Assembly (NCBI RefSeq): GCF_004357995.1
Contig: NZ_SMTK01000002.1
Location: 1-64,000 of the forward strand
Direction: 5' to 3'
Source of the DNA: Arthrobacter crusticola
GTDB lineage: Bacteria > Actinomycetota > Actinomycetes > Actinomycetales > Micrococcaceae
DNA length: 64,000 nt
The notes under the pieces are model-generated. The model searched no databases and was not told the DNA's origin. It worked only from the letters and a program-made list of their open reading frames with translations. How positions within the stretch are numbered: the first letter of the stretch is position 1; every line of letters starts with the position of its first letter. Below, in pieces: positions 1 through 9,601 of this stretch. The position numbers were made by a program, and so were the translations under genes.

Positions 1-1
1 C

Positions 2-181
2 AGGCGCCTGGCCACCGGACGGGCCCCGGATACGCCCGCACCGGACCCCCAGGGCCGATCACCGGCCGGCACCACCACCGGCCCGCCGGCCACCACCCGG
101 CGCAGGGGCCGTCACCCAGCCGGCCCGATCCACCGGCCACCAACCAGCCGGCCCTCGGTCCGCTGGCCCGCGCGCCGGTAG
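2..181 (+). CDS. C-terminal tail of an upstream gene (partial)
   Basis: An open frame with no start in the window ends at TAG 179-181. Its 59 residues are Arg/Pro/Thr rich with mostly G or C third positions. This resembles the disordered basic tails of actinobacterial DEAD-box RNA helicases, but no folded domain is visible, so the family is a guess. The other two forward frames are also open here, so the frame itself is uncertain. The stop codon overlaps the TAGAGT box of the next gene. Confidence 0.33.
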   Translation, partial: RRLATGRAPDTPAPDPQGRSPAGTTTGPPATTRRRGRHPAGPIHRPPTSRPSVRWPARR

Positions 182-184
182 AGT
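179..184 (+). promoter_or_regulatory. -10 box TAGAGT of a leaderless gene
   Basis: TAGAGT lies six bases before the ATG at 191, and there is no Shine-Dalgarno sequence between them. This spacing puts the transcript start at the start codon, as is common in actinobacteria. Confidence 0.5.
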
Positions 185-190
185 CGAACT

Positions 191-691
191 ATGAGTGGAC
201 TTTTTTCCCATGCGGCTCCGGAGCCCGCCGGCGGCGGCACTGGGGCGGACATCCGCGCTTCCGTGCGCGTGCCGGCCGACGTGGCCGACGCCTTTTCGGG
301 GTTCACCGAACATCTCCACCTGTGGTGGCCGGGCGCCGAGCTCAGTGTCTGGGGCGCTGGAAGCTTCTTCGACCTCGAGGGCGGCGTCTTCGTCGAAACC
401 TCAGCCGACGATGAGGAGGCCGTCTGGGCGGAGGTCATCGAGCGTGAGGACCAGCGGGAGGGTCACCGCGCCGTGTCTCTCCTGTGGCGGCACCGCCCCG
501 GCCCCTTCCCCGCGACGACGGTTGAGCTTTCCTTCGACGGGGTGGGAGGAGCGGCACCTGCCACGACCGTCGACCTCGTCCACGGCGGCTGGCCCAGGGA
601 GGAAGGCCCCGACGGCCTGCGCGGACGCTATGAGGGGTTCTGGCCGCTGGCCCTGGCCAAGTATGCGCGCTTCATGGGTGGGGCGGTCTGA
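191..691 (+). CDS. SRPBCC / AHSA1-like (START fold) protein
   Basis: A 166-residue soluble protein. After about 20 flexible residues, the segment ASVRVPADVADAFSGF and the following WWPG match the start of AHSA1/SRPBCC domains, and the C-terminal helix (EGFWPLALAKYARF) is typical of the fold. Such domains form a hydrophobic cavity that binds lipids, hydrophobic ligands or client proteins. The ligand cannot be read from sequence. The start is set by the TAGAGT box six bases upstream. The gene stands alone, convergent with the LacI gene. Confidence 0.75.
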   Translation: MSGLFSHAAPEPAGGGTGADIRASVRVPADVADAFSGFTEHLHLWWPGAELSVWGAGSFFDLEGGVFVETSADDEEAVWAEVIEREDQREGHRAVSLLWRHRPGPFPATTVELSFDGVGGAAPATTVDLVHGGWPREEGPDGLRGRYEGFWPLALAKYARFMGGAV

Positions 692-770
692 TGTCCTGCT
701 ACGCGAAGAACTAGGGGCTATCCACGGCCCGGTGTCCCGGTCCGGGCCTTTCGGGCGTTCCGAGACGGGG

Positions 771-1796
771 TTAGGGCCTGTCGGCCGGAGTTGATGTGCT
801 CGAGCGCACGAGAAGCTCGGTTTGGGCGTCCTCGTTGGCCGGCAGGATCCCGTCATCCTCCGGACCGGTGAGCATTCCAAGCAGCCTCTTCACCGCATGC
901 TCGCCCTGCTGGCCGGGGAACTGGGCGATGGTGGTAAGTCCGAAGATTCCGCCCAGGTCATGGCCGTCGATGCCAATCACAGAGAGGTCCTCGGGCACCC
1001 GGAGACCAAGGTCCCGGGCGGCAAGGATGGTTCCGATCGCCATTTCATCCGAGGCGCAGAACACCGCTGTAGGTCGGTTGTGCGGATGTCCCAGCATCCG
1101 CTTCGCTTCGGTATATCCACCGGTGATGGTGAAGTCCGCGTGAGCCCGCCAGGAGGGAAGGACCTCAAGGCCCTCCGCGGTCATCGCTGCCTCGTAGCCC
1201 TCACGGCGGGAACCTGAGATTCGAAAGTCGTTTTCAAACGCCTCGACGCCTCCAATGTGTGCGATCCTGCGGTGTCCCAGGCTGAGCAGGTGCTCGGTGG
1301 CCAGGGTGGCGATCTCCCTGTCGTTGACGCTGATCGTATGGGCGCCGGGCAGGACGCCTCCGATTCCCACAACCGGCTTGCCCACAGCGAGCAGCTGGCC
1401 CAGTTCGGACCTGCTCAACTCCAGTGCCACGGAGATGACTCCGTCGCACCGCTGGCGCAGCAGGAACTCCGACAGCACGCGGTCCCGGTGCTTCGCGCCT
1501 TCGCTGAGGTTGTAAAGGGTCAGGTCGTACCCGGCCTCCAGCAGGGCGGCCGCGGCGCTGTCGACGATCTGTGAGAAGTACCAGCGGTTGACCGAGGGAA
1601 CCACCACTCCCACATTGCGGTTCCTGCCCGAAGCCAGGGACGACGCCGAGTAGGAGAGGACAAACTCGAGTTCCCGGGCCGCCTTCAGCACTGCCAGGCG
1701 CGATTTCTCCGACACCCGGCCGTTGCCGCTAAGGGCCCGGGACACCGTGGCCGTCGACACTCCGGCGCGCTTCGCGACGTCCTTGATGCCGGCCAC
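771..1796 (-). CDS. LacI-family transcriptional repressor
   Basis: 341 residues. The N-terminal helix-turn-helix (residues 3-22, IKDVAKRAGVSTATVSRALS) is classic LacI/GalR, followed by the hinge and a periplasmic-binding-protein-like sugar domain (for example GVVVPSVNRWYFSQIVD and ASDEMAIG). Translation starts at GTG 1796 behind GGGGGAGG. It follows the alpha-glucosidase by 43 bases on the same strand, so the two are very likely co-transcribed. LacI-type operators before the glucosidase suggest autoregulation. The inducer is probably an alpha-glucoside or a breakdown product (inference). Confidence 0.93.
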   Translation of the reverse strand: MAGIKDVAKRAGVSTATVSRALSGNGRVSEKSRLAVLKAARELEFVLSYSASSLASGRNRNVGVVVPSVNRWYFSQIVDSAAAALLEAGYDLTLYNLSEGAKHRDRVLSEFLLRQRCDGVISVALELSRSELGQLLAVGKPVVGIGGVLPGAHTISVNDREIATLATEHLLSLGHRRIAHIGGVEAFENDFRISGSRREGYEAAMTAEGLEVLPSWRAHADFTITGGYTEAKRMLGHPHNRPTAVFCASDEMAIGTILAARDLGLRVPEDLSVIGIDGHDLGGIFGLTTIAQFPGQQGEHAVKRLLGMLTGPEDDGILPANEDAQTELLVRSSTSTPADRP

Positions 1797-1839
1797 GGCG
1801 TCCTCCCCCTTCGAACCGGGCTTAGCTAGCCCGGCCTCT

Positions 1840-3582
1840 TTAGTTAAGCTTCAGCCACACACAGTGATTGGGTGCCAGCAGCCCGTTAGCGCCCGCCTCG
1901 GGATGGCTTGTCGCCAGAATCGAGCCACCGGGCAGCTGCGTATCGAATTCTCCCATGTTGATCAGGACGACGACGTCGCCGTTGCGGAACGCCACGGTGT
2001 CGCTGTACTCGTACTCCACGCTCCACTGCAGCGATCCGGCTCCAAGGCCCAGTTCACGCCGCAGGCGCAGCGCCGAGCGGTAGAGGTTCAGCGTCGATCC
2101 GGGGTCCGAGTCCTGGCGGTCGACGGCGAGGGCCTTCCAGCTCTCGGGCTGCGGCAGCCAGGGGGTGTCCGCTGTCCCGAAACCATAGGCCGGCTCCTCC
2201 GCACGCCACGGAAGGGGAACCCGGCATCCGTCACGACCGAGCCGTTCCCCACCGGTCCGCGCAAAGGTGGGATCCTGGCGGAACTCGGCCGGCATGGTGG
2301 TGTGGTCGGGCAGGCCAAGCTCTTCGCCCTGGTAGAGATAGATGCCGCCGGGAAGGGCGAACATGGCAAGGGAGGCCGCGCGGGCGCGGTCCAGCCCGGT
2401 CGCGGTGTCCGGCTGCGGATCAAGGTGGCCGATTCCATCACCGGGACGGGGAAAGTCCTCGCCGAGCCCGAAACGGGTCGCGTGACGGACGACATCGTGG
2501 TTGCTCAGCACCCAGGTGGTGGGCGCGTCGACCCTGTCGAAGGCCTCAAGGGAGCTGGAGATGACGTTCCGCAGCCCGTGGGCGTTCCACGGGTGGTGCA
2601 GGTAGGCGAAATTGAATGCCTGATGCATTTCATCCGGGCGGACCCAGTCGGTCAGCCGCGGCAGGGGGTCGATGGTGGCTTCGGCGCAGAGCACCCGGTC
2701 GCCGTCGTACTCATCGAGGATCTTGCGCCAGCTGCGGTAGATCGCATGGACCTCTTCCTGCCCGAACATCGGAGCCTCATGTCCCGGGAAGCCTTCGCTT
2801 GAGCTTCCGTCGGCGCGTCCGCCCCAGTCCGGGAGTCCCTCGGCCTTGATCAGGGCATGGGCGACATCGACCCGGAATCCGCCGACGCCGCGGTCAAGCC
2901 AGAAGCGCAGGATGCGCTCGAACTCATCCCGCACCGACTGGTTGTCCCAGTTGAAGTCCGGCTGGGATGAATCGAAAAGGTGGAGGTACCACTGCCCGCC
3001 CGACCCGTCGCTGTTGAGCACGCGCGTCCAGGCCGGTCCTCCGAAGTGGGACTGCCAGTTGTTGGGCGGGAGCTCTCCATGCTCGCCCCGCCCGTCCCGA
3101 AAGACGAACATTGCACGCTCCGGTGACCCGGCCGGGGCGGCGAGGGCCTGCTGGAACAAGACATGGTCACTCGAAGCGTGGTTCGGCACGAGGTCGACGA
3201 TGACCTTGATGCCGAGTTCGGTGGCACGGGCAGTCAGGGCGTCGAAGTCGGCAAGGGTTCCGAACAAGGGGTCGACGTCGCAGTAGTCTGCGACGTCGTA
3301 GCCGCCGTCGCGCTGCGGCGAGGTGTAGAAGGGGGAGAGCCAGACGGCATCCACGTTGAGCCGCACGAGGTGCTCCAATTCCTCGCGCACGCCGGCAAGG
3401 TCACCCATGCCATCACCGTTCGCGTCCCGGAAGGACCGGGGGTACACCTGGTAGATCACCGAGGAGCGCCACCACGCATCGTCTGCGTGCTGCCGGTGGA
3501 TGGGGTCATGGAATGGAACGGCTCCGTCGGGAGCGCTAAAACCTGCCGTGTCGACGGCCGCTGAAAAGGACATGGGAAACAT
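1840..3582 (-). CDS. GH13 alpha-glucosidase (oligo-1,6-/maltose type)
   Basis: 580 residues, the normal length for GH13 exo-alpha-glucosidases acting in the cytoplasm. Conserved regions are visible: DLVPNH near residue 135, GFRVDVAH with the nucleophile Asp near 239, the acid/base Glu in CAEATIDP near 299, and SNHDVV near 358. A C-terminal beta domain follows. It hydrolyses terminal alpha-linked glucose from maltose-, isomaltose- or sucrose-like sugars; the exact linkage cannot be assigned. The start used is ATG 3582; ATG 3573 in the same frame is possible. It is the first gene of the operon with the LacI repressor and lies behind two LacI-type operators. Confidence 0.92.
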   Translation of the reverse strand: MFPMSFSAAVDTAGFSAPDGAVPFHDPIHRQHADDAWWRSSVIYQVYPRSFRDANGDGMGDLAGVREELEHLVRLNVDAVWLSPFYTSPQRDGGYDVADYCDVDPLFGTLADFDALTARATELGIKVIVDLVPNHASSDHVLFQQALAAPAGSPERAMFVFRDGRGEHGELPPNNWQSHFGGPAWTRVLNSDGSGGQWYLHLFDSSQPDFNWDNQSVRDEFERILRFWLDRGVGGFRVDVAHALIKAEGLPDWGGRADGSSSEGFPGHEAPMFGQEEVHAIYRSWRKILDEYDGDRVLCAEATIDPLPRLTDWVRPDEMHQAFNFAYLHHPWNAHGLRNVISSSLEAFDRVDAPTTWVLSNHDVVRHATRFGLGEDFPRPGDGIGHLDPQPDTATGLDRARAASLAMFALPGGIYLYQGEELGLPDHTTMPAEFRQDPTFARTGGERLGRDGCRVPLPWRAEEPAYGFGTADTPWLPQPESWKALAVDRQDSDPGSTLNLYRSALRLRRELGLGAGSLQWSVEYEYSDTVAFRNGDVVVLINMGEFDTQLPGGSILATSHPEAGANGLLAPNHCVWLKLN

Positions 3583-3605
3583 CGTAGACCTGTAAGTGCC
3601 AATAC

Positions 3606-3620
3606 TGAAAGCGTTTACAG
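3606..3620. promoter_or_regulatory. LacI-type operator, proximal
   Basis: TGAAAGCGTTTACAG contains the LacI/GalR core (AAGCGTTTACA), 24 bases before the alpha-glucosidase start. It is a likely site for the LacI protein at 771-1796, which would block the promoter. Confidence 0.65.
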
Positions 3621-3644
3621 GCCCCTATTCGCCGTGTCTAGGCC

Positions 3645-3660
3645 GTTACCAATCGGTAAC
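3645..3660. promoter_or_regulatory. Inverted repeat GTTACC-AATC-GGTAAC
   Basis: A perfect 6-bp inverted repeat with a 4-base spacer lies between the two LacI-type operators. It is unlike the LacI sites, so it may bind a second regulator. No protein in the window can be assigned to it. Confidence 0.35.
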
Positions 3661-3694
3661 CTGGGTGCCACTAGGGTCCTTGTTTCAATCGTCG

Positions 3695-3708
3695 TGTAAA
3701 CGTTTGCA
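3695..3708. promoter_or_regulatory. LacI-type operator, distal
   Basis: TGTAAACGTTTGCA is an almost perfect palindrome around a central CG, the hallmark of LacI-family operators. It lies 113 bases upstream of the glucosidase start and about 90 bases (eight to nine helical turns) from the proximal site, compatible with looping. Confidence 0.7.
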
Positions 3709-4003
3709 TTCATGATTTCTGCCACATCCCCTGCCGGGATGCCGGAGGAGGTTGCTCCCGGCCCCGCGGGGTGGCGGTAGGGGACTGGGCAGTGCTCCGT
3801 GCTGCGGCGGCGTCCCGCGTCCGTGCTCTGCAGCGGTGTCCTGCGGACGGAGGGATCGTGGTTGGACGTGAGCTGCCGCCGGGGTTCGGGCGAGCCGGCC
3901 CGAACCCCGGTCACGCCCTCTCCGCGGTGATATTCTCGGCCCAGAGGCCCGCGGGGCCCCTGCAGGAGTTCGTTCCTGCACCGACAAGATTGCAGGGGCG
4001 CAA
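3709..4003. other. Intergenic region before the DUF4190 gene
   Basis: No convincing gene. The one clear structure is a hairpin or operator-like repeat at 3961-3980 (TGCAGGA / TCCTGCA, 6-base spacer), 24 bases before the GTG of the next gene. Confidence 0.4.
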
Positions 4004-4564
4004 GTGTCAGAAAACCCAGCAGGTCCGCACGGCGGATCCGGTTCCAACGATCCGTACGGCAAGGGTCCGGGCGGAAGCTCTGGAGGTCCTGGATCCTCCA
4101 ACCCCGGCTCGAACCCGTATGGGCAGCCGTCGTACGGCCAGTCGCCTGCCCCGTACGGCCAGCCCGCCTACGGGCAGACCTCAGGCCAGCCGGTCTACGG
4201 CCAGTCGCCGTACGGCCAGCCGTCGGGATATCCGGCGGGCGGCTACCCCGGCCAGCAGGGGCCCCGCGAGAACCCAGGACGCACCCTGGGCATTGTGGGG
4301 CTTATCCTCGCGTTCATCCCCCTGCTGAACCCCGTCGGGCTGATCCTGAGCATCGTCGCGCTCGTAAAGTCGAAGAAGGCCGGGATGGGCAACGGCATCG
4401 CGGTGGCTGGCATCATCGTCGGCGCCCTGGCCACCATCATCCTGGTCCTGGTGGTCATTGCAGTTATCGCGGCGTTGCCCGTTGCCACCGAAATAGCCGA
4501 ATTCTGCCAGCAGAACGGGCCCGGTCGGCAGGTCTATGAGGGCCGGGAAATCCAGTGCCCCTAG
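4004..4564 (+). CDS. DUF4190-domain membrane protein with YGQP-rich N-terminus
   Basis: 186 residues, GTG start. Residues 1-85 are disordered and rich in Gly, Pro, Gln and Tyr, with repeated YGQP/YGQS units. Two hydrophobic helices follow (about 95-120 and 130-165, GIVGLILAFIPLLNPVGLIL then GIIVGALATIILVLVVIAVI), joined by a short basic loop KSKKAGMGNG, the layout of DUF4190. The extracytoplasmic tail holds two cysteines. Function is unknown. The TM2 protein at 54654-55379 has a similar low-complexity N-terminus. Confidence 0.85.
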   Translation: MSENPAGPHGGSGSNDPYGKGPGGSSGGPGSSNPGSNPYGQPSYGQSPAPYGQPAYGQTSGQPVYGQSPYGQPSGYPAGGYPGQQGPRENPGRTLGIVGLILAFIPLLNPVGLILSIVALVKSKKAGMGNGIAVAGIIVGALATIILVLVVIAVIAALPVATEIAEFCQQNGPGRQVYEGREIQCP

Positions 4565-4574
4565 ACGCGGGGTC

Positions 4575-4617
4575 CTGAGCGAGTCCGGGCCGGCCTCGCC
4601 GGCCCGGACTCGCTCAG
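4575..4617. terminator. Bidirectional hairpin between convergent genes
   Basis: A perfect 19-bp stem (4575-4593 with 4599-4617) and a 5-base loop sit between the DUF4190 stop and the DUF4032 stop. There is no T-tract. The stem overlaps the last codons of the minus-strand gene. Confidence 0.75.
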
Positions 4618-5975
4618 CTGTCCGGGAAGCTGCTGTCGCCGTCGAGCCCGATGGTCCTTGAATCGGCGGTCAGCATGATCTCGGCCTCGTCGCGCCGGTG
4701 CCGTAGCTCTGAGTCGAGGTAGGACTGCACTGCCTCGGCCATGGGCACGTTGCGGTCCTGCCGCTCGGACATGTACCACCGGTGTTCAAGCACCTCGTGC
4801 ACCACCTCGGCGGGCTCGAGCTTGCCGCCGAGCTCACGCGGTACCGACCGCACAATCGGTTCGAAGACTTCGCTGACCCACAGGTGGGCGCTGATCTCCT
4901 CGTCGACGTCGAGATTATTGTTGTCCGCACGGTAGGCGTCCATGTCGTTGAGCAGTCTGCGGGCCTGGTTTTCCTGGGCGTCGATGCCGGTCAGGCGGAG
5001 CAGCCGGCGGCTGTGGTGGCCCGCGTCGACAACCTTCGGCTGCAGCTGGATCCGGGAGCCGTCGGCGACCGTGCTGATGACGTATTCCTCGACGTCGAAG
5101 CCGAGGTCATTGAGTCGGCGGATGCGGGCGTTGACGCGCCAGCGTTCGCCGAGTTCGAAGGACTCCCGCGCCGTGAGTTCGGTCCACAGCCTGCGGTAAC
5201 TGTCCATGATCAGCTCGCTGGTCGCCAGCGGGTCGACCTTCTCCTCGATCAGTCCGCCCTCGGCGAGGTCCATCAGCTCGCCGGCGATGTTGACGCGTGC
5301 GATCTCGAGGTCGTACTCCCGCTGGCCGCTCGAGAGTTCCGGGTAGAGCTCTCCGGTTTCGGCGTCCACCAGGTAGGCGGCGAAGGCTCCTGCGTCCCGG
5401 CGGAACAGCGTGTTCGATAGCGAGACATCGCCCCAGTAGAACCCGATGAGGTGCAGGCGCACCAGCAGGAGGGCCTGCGCATCGATCAGGCGGGTGAGTG
5501 TGTCCCGCCGCAGTGTCTGGGAGAACAGGGCGCGGTAGGGCATCGAGAACTTCAGGTGCCGGGTGACCAGCACCGGGTCGAGCTCGGTGCCGTCGGGGGT
5601 GGTGCGGCCGGTGATGACCGCGACGGGTTCGACGCACGGCACATCGAGGCGCTGCAGCTTACGCAGCATGTGGTACTCGTGGCGGGCGACGTGCTCGCTG
5701 GTTTCCTTCACGGCGATGACCGAACCCCCGAGGTGCGCAAACCGTACGATGTGGCGGGAGATGCCGCGGGGGAGGGCAGCAAGGCTCTCTGTCGGCCATT
5801 CCTCGAGGGCGATGTGCCAGGGCAGATCGAGCAGTTCGGGGTCGGCGGAGGCCGCGGTGATGTTCAGTGAGCCCAGTGCCGACTCCGGAGGTGCGGTCCG
5901 GATGCGCGGCAGCTTGCCCGTCTGCGCATAGTCGGTCGGTTCGTCGTGCCAGTTGGCGTTGTAGGTTTCCGTCAT
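4614..5975 (-). CDS. DUF4032-domain protein, kinase-like N-terminus
   Basis: 453 residues. The N-terminal half resembles a degenerate lipopolysaccharide-kinase fold (IVRFAHLGGSVIAVKETSEHVARHEYHML, then LHLIGFYWGDVSLSNTLF, the HxDxxxxN-like loop). The C-terminal half is the conserved DUF4032 region. The WGDVSLSN loop has Gly before Asp where typical kinases have His-x, so catalysis is doubtful. ATG 5975 is chosen because AGAAGG lies seven bases upstream; an in-frame start 17 codons earlier lacks one. The biological role is unknown. Confidence 0.85.
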   Translation of the reverse strand: MTETYNANWHDEPTDYAQTGKLPRIRTAPPESALGSLNITAASADPELLDLPWHIALEEWPTESLAALPRGISRHIVRFAHLGGSVIAVKETSEHVARHEYHMLRKLQRLDVPCVEPVAVITGRTTPDGTELDPVLVTRHLKFSMPYRALFSQTLRRDTLTRLIDAQALLLVRLHLIGFYWGDVSLSNTLFRRDAGAFAAYLVDAETGELYPELSSGQREYDLEIARVNIAGELMDLAEGGLIEEKVDPLATSELIMDSYRRLWTELTARESFELGERWRVNARIRRLNDLGFDVEEYVISTVADGSRIQLQPKVVDAGHHSRRLLRLTGIDAQENQARRLLNDMDAYRADNNNLDVDEEISAHLWVSEVFEPIVRSVPRELGGKLEPAEVVHEVLEHRWYMSERQDRNVPMAEAVQSYLDSELRHRRDEAEIMLTADSRTIGLDGDSSFPDS

Positions 5976-6051
5976 GGTGTTGCCTTCTGTAGGACCGTCG
6001 GTGGGCCGGTCACTGGGAGTGCGCAAAGCAGGAGGTCTGTCAGCTTAAACC

Positions 6052-6105
6052 GCAATGCGGTGGTCCCCCGTCCGTGAAGACGCAGCATGGGAACCACCGC
6101 ATTGC
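6052..6105 (-). terminator. Hairpin downstream of the ABC ATPase gene
   Basis: A 13-bp perfect stem (6052-6064 with 6093-6105) with a 28-base loop, followed on the minus strand by GTTTAAG. It lies 16 bases past the ABC ATPase stop. Confidence 0.55.
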
Positions 6106-6120
6106 CGGAAACGCGTTGAG

Positions 6121-7209
<1,089 letters not shown>

Positions 7210-7227
7210 TTTCTTATTTCCTTTTCA

Positions 7228-7245
7228 CGGGCAGGTACGTGCCCG
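7228..7245. other. Small inverted repeat CGGGCA / TGCCCG
   Basis: A 6-bp inverted repeat with a 6-base spacer lies between the ABC ATPase start and the otsB stop. It could be a weak terminator for otsAB or part of the ATPase leader. Confidence 0.3.
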
Positions 7246-7324
7246 ACGATCCGTAGTGAATGGAGTGATATTCAGTTGTACCGGGCAGAACCGGCTGAGC
7301 CGGTCGATACCCACTTGGAGTATG

Positions 7325-8113
7325 TCACGAATGCCCGGAGGAAGCACATTGACGGCGCAGGGCATAAAGGTCTTCAAGGGCGCCGGCGAGGTCCTCGGGG
7401 GAGCCCAGACGGTAGCGGGCAGCGGTGCTGCCCTCACCGATCTTGATGCCCACGTCCTGGGGCTGCAGGACGCCGAAGGCGTGCTCGTCGGTGACGTCGT
7501 CACCGGCGAAAAGCACGGCTGTGGCCCCGCTGAGCTCCCTCAGCAGCCCCAGTCCCTGTCCCTTGTCGGCGTGGACCACCGACACTTCGAGGACGCGCTT
7601 TCCGTCGGTGACCTTGAGACCGTCAAGCCCAGCGAGTCCGTCCCGCGCAGCGGCCACAGCATCGGCGGCGACATCGTCGGCCGCGGACCGGGTGTGAAGG
7701 ACGACGCCGGCCGGCTTGGACTCAAGCCACGTGCCGGAATGGGCCGCAACGACGCTCTCGATGACGTCGGCCGCCGCGTCGAGCAGTTCGGCCTGCCGGG
7801 CGTCGAGGGTGAGGGGTGCGGCGTCCGGGCCGGTCCAGGTTTCGGCGCCGTGGCTGCCGATCAGCAGGGTTTCCGGCTCCGGGGAGGCCACCTCCCTCAA
7901 GCTGCCGAGCGCGCGCCCCGAGATCAGTGCCGTCGTCGTCGATGGCAGCGCGGCCAGGGCTTTCAGCGCGGCTGCGGAGCGCGGGAGCGGACGGGCGTCC
8001 TCGGCCCGCTCGACCAGCGGCGAGAGGACGCCGTCGAAGTCGAGTGCGATGAGCAGCACCGGTGTTGCGGCGAGTTCCTCAAGGGCCGTCCGGAGATCGG
8101 TGCGCTCAGGCAT
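7325..8113 (-). CDS. otsB: Trehalose-6-phosphate phosphatase
   Basis: 262 residues, a HAD-superfamily phosphatase that converts trehalose 6-phosphate to trehalose. HAD motif I is LDFDGVLSPL (nucleophile Asp near 26), motif II is ALISGR, the GSHGAE loop is typical of OtsB, and GDDVTDE near residue 205 is motif IV, which binds Mg2+. The start overlaps the end of otsA by 8 bases, so translation is coupled. OtsA and OtsB make the osmoprotectant trehalose from UDP-glucose (or GDP-glucose) and glucose 6-phosphate in the cytoplasm. Confidence 0.95.
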   Translation of the reverse strand: MPERTDLRTALEELAATPVLLIALDFDGVLSPLVERAEDARPLPRSAAALKALAALPSTTTALISGRALGSLREVASPEPETLLIGSHGAETWTGPDAAPLTLDARQAELLDAAADVIESVVAAHSGTWLESKPAGVVLHTRSAADDVAADAVAAARDGLAGLDGLKVTDGKRVLEVSVVHADKGQGLGLLRELSGATAVLFAGDDVTDEHAFGVLQPQDVGIKIGEGSTAARYRLGSPEDLAGALEDLYALRRQCASSGHS

Positions 8114-9569
8114 CGCTGTTGCCTGCCGAGCCGTTGCGCAGGGCGGTCAGGAAGGCCTGCGACCAACGTTCGACGTCGTTCTGGAGCACCTGGCGGCGCA
8201 TGATGCGCATCCTGCGGATGCCTTCCGCCGGGGGCATGTTCAGAGCGGTAACCATCGCGGACTTCAGCCCGTCGATGTCGTGGGGGTTGACCAGGACGGC
8301 TTGCCGGAGGGTGTCGGCGGCGCCGGCGAACTCGCTGAGCACCAGGGCGCCGCGGTTCTCGGTGCGGGCCGCAACATACTCCTTGGCAACCAGGTTCATG
8401 CCGTCGCGCAGCGCGGTGACGAGCATGACGTCAGCGGCGAGGTACAGGGCGACCATCTCCTCGACGGGGTAGCTGTGATGGAGGTACCGGATCGCTGTGT
8501 TCTTCATGGTGTCGTAGGTGCCGTTGATGCGGCCCACAGCGCCCTCGATCTCCTCCCGGAGGAGGCGGTACTGCTCCACGCGTTCCCGGCTGGGGCTTGC
8601 CACCTGGATGAGCGCGGCGTCCTCAACGGTGATGGAGCCGTCCTCGAGGAGTTCCCCGTAGGCCTTGAGCCGGTGCCCGATGCCCTTGGTGTAGTCAAGG
8701 CGGTCCACGCCCAGCAGGACGTGCTTGGGGTTGCCGAGCTCCCGGCGGATCTCGCGGGAGCGTTCGATGATGTCCTGACGTTTGGCCAGTTCGGTGATGG
8801 CGTTCACGTCGATCGAGATGGGAAACGCCTCGGCACGGGAGACGTAGGCGGGCGCATCGCCGTCGGCGGGGACCTGCACCTGCTGCTGGCGGATGGTGTG
8901 GCCGAGGAAGCGGCGGACGCAGCGCAGGAAGTTGCTGGCGTCGCTTGGACGCTGGAAACCGATGAGGTCCGCACCGAGCAGCCCCTCGATGACCTGCCGG
9001 CGCCAGGGCAGCTGCGCGAAGATCTCCAGGGGCGGGAACGGGATGTGGTTGAAGAAGCCGATGACGAGGTCGGGGCGGGCCTTGCGCAGCAGCTTCGGCA
9101 CCAGCTGCAGCTGGTAGTCCTGGACCCACACCGTGGCGCCGTGGGCCGCCGACGCGGCCGTGGCCTTCGCGAAGCGCTCGTTGACCCGGCGGTAGGCGTC
9201 CCACCAGGTGCGGTGGAACTCCGGGGGCGCGATCACGTCGTGGTAGAGCGGCCAGAGGGTCGCATTGGAGAAGCCCTCGTAGTAGAGCTCAACCTCGTCC
9301 TCGCTCAACGGCACCGGGACAAGGCGCATGTTCCCCTCATCGAAGGGGTCGAGGGCCTCGTCGGGAGCGCCGTGCCAGCCGACCCAGGCGCCGTCGGTCT
9401 TGGCCATGACCGGTGCAAGCGCCGTCACGAGGCCGCCGGGGGAGCGGCGCCACGAGCTGTTGCCTTCGTCGTCCGTGACGCGGTCGACCGCCAGCCGGTT
9501 GGAGACAACGATGAAGTCAAAGTCGCCGTAGTCGGTGTCGGAATCCGCTGCCGTTGTCGCTTCGCTCAT
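8106..9569 (-). CDS. otsA: Trehalose-6-phosphate synthase
   Basis: 487 residues, a GT20 glycosyltransferase. Family signatures are VVSNRLAVDR (N-terminal sugar-phosphate site), VWVQDYQLQLVP, GFFNHIPFP, GVDRLDYTKGI and LRDGMNLVAKEY. It joins glucose from a nucleotide sugar to glucose 6-phosphate. ATG 9569 is chosen because GCAGGAG lies six bases upstream; the TTG five codons earlier is inside the Shine-Dalgarno sequence. A near-perfect palindrome (9584-9601) just upstream is shared with a gene of the 44-48 kb stress island. Confidence 0.95.
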   Translation of the reverse strand: MSEATTAADSDTDYGDFDFIVVSNRLAVDRVTDDEGNSSWRRSPGGLVTALAPVMAKTDGAWVGWHGAPDEALDPFDEGNMRLVPVPLSEDEVELYYEGFSNATLWPLYHDVIAPPEFHRTWWDAYRRVNERFAKATAASAAHGATVWVQDYQLQLVPKLLRKARPDLVIGFFNHIPFPPLEIFAQLPWRRQVIEGLLGADLIGFQRPSDASNFLRCVRRFLGHTIRQQQVQVPADGDAPAYVSRAEAFPISIDVNAITELAKRQDIIERSREIRRELGNPKHVLLGVDRLDYTKGIGHRLKAYGELLEDGSITVEDAALIQVASPSRERVEQYRLLREEIEGAVGRINGTYDTMKNTAIRYLHHSYPVEEMVALYLAADVMLVTALRDGMNLVAKEYVAARTENRGALVLSEFAGAADTLRQAVLVNPHDIDGLKSAMVTALNMPPAEGIRRMRIMRRQVLQNDVERWSQAFLTALRNGSAGNSDA

Positions 9570-9583
9570 TGAAAACTCCTGCA

Positions 9584-9601
9584 ATTAGTAGGCCTACTGA
9601 T
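9584..9601. promoter_or_regulatory. Palindromic motif before otsA
   Basis: Minus-strand sequence ATCAGTAGGCCTACTAAT, with the perfect 12-bp palindrome AGTAGGCCTACT at 9587-9598, ends 15 bases before the otsA start. It matches 47858-47875 at 16 of 18 positions. Probably a regulator binding site in the otsA promoter or leader. Confidence 0.6.
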
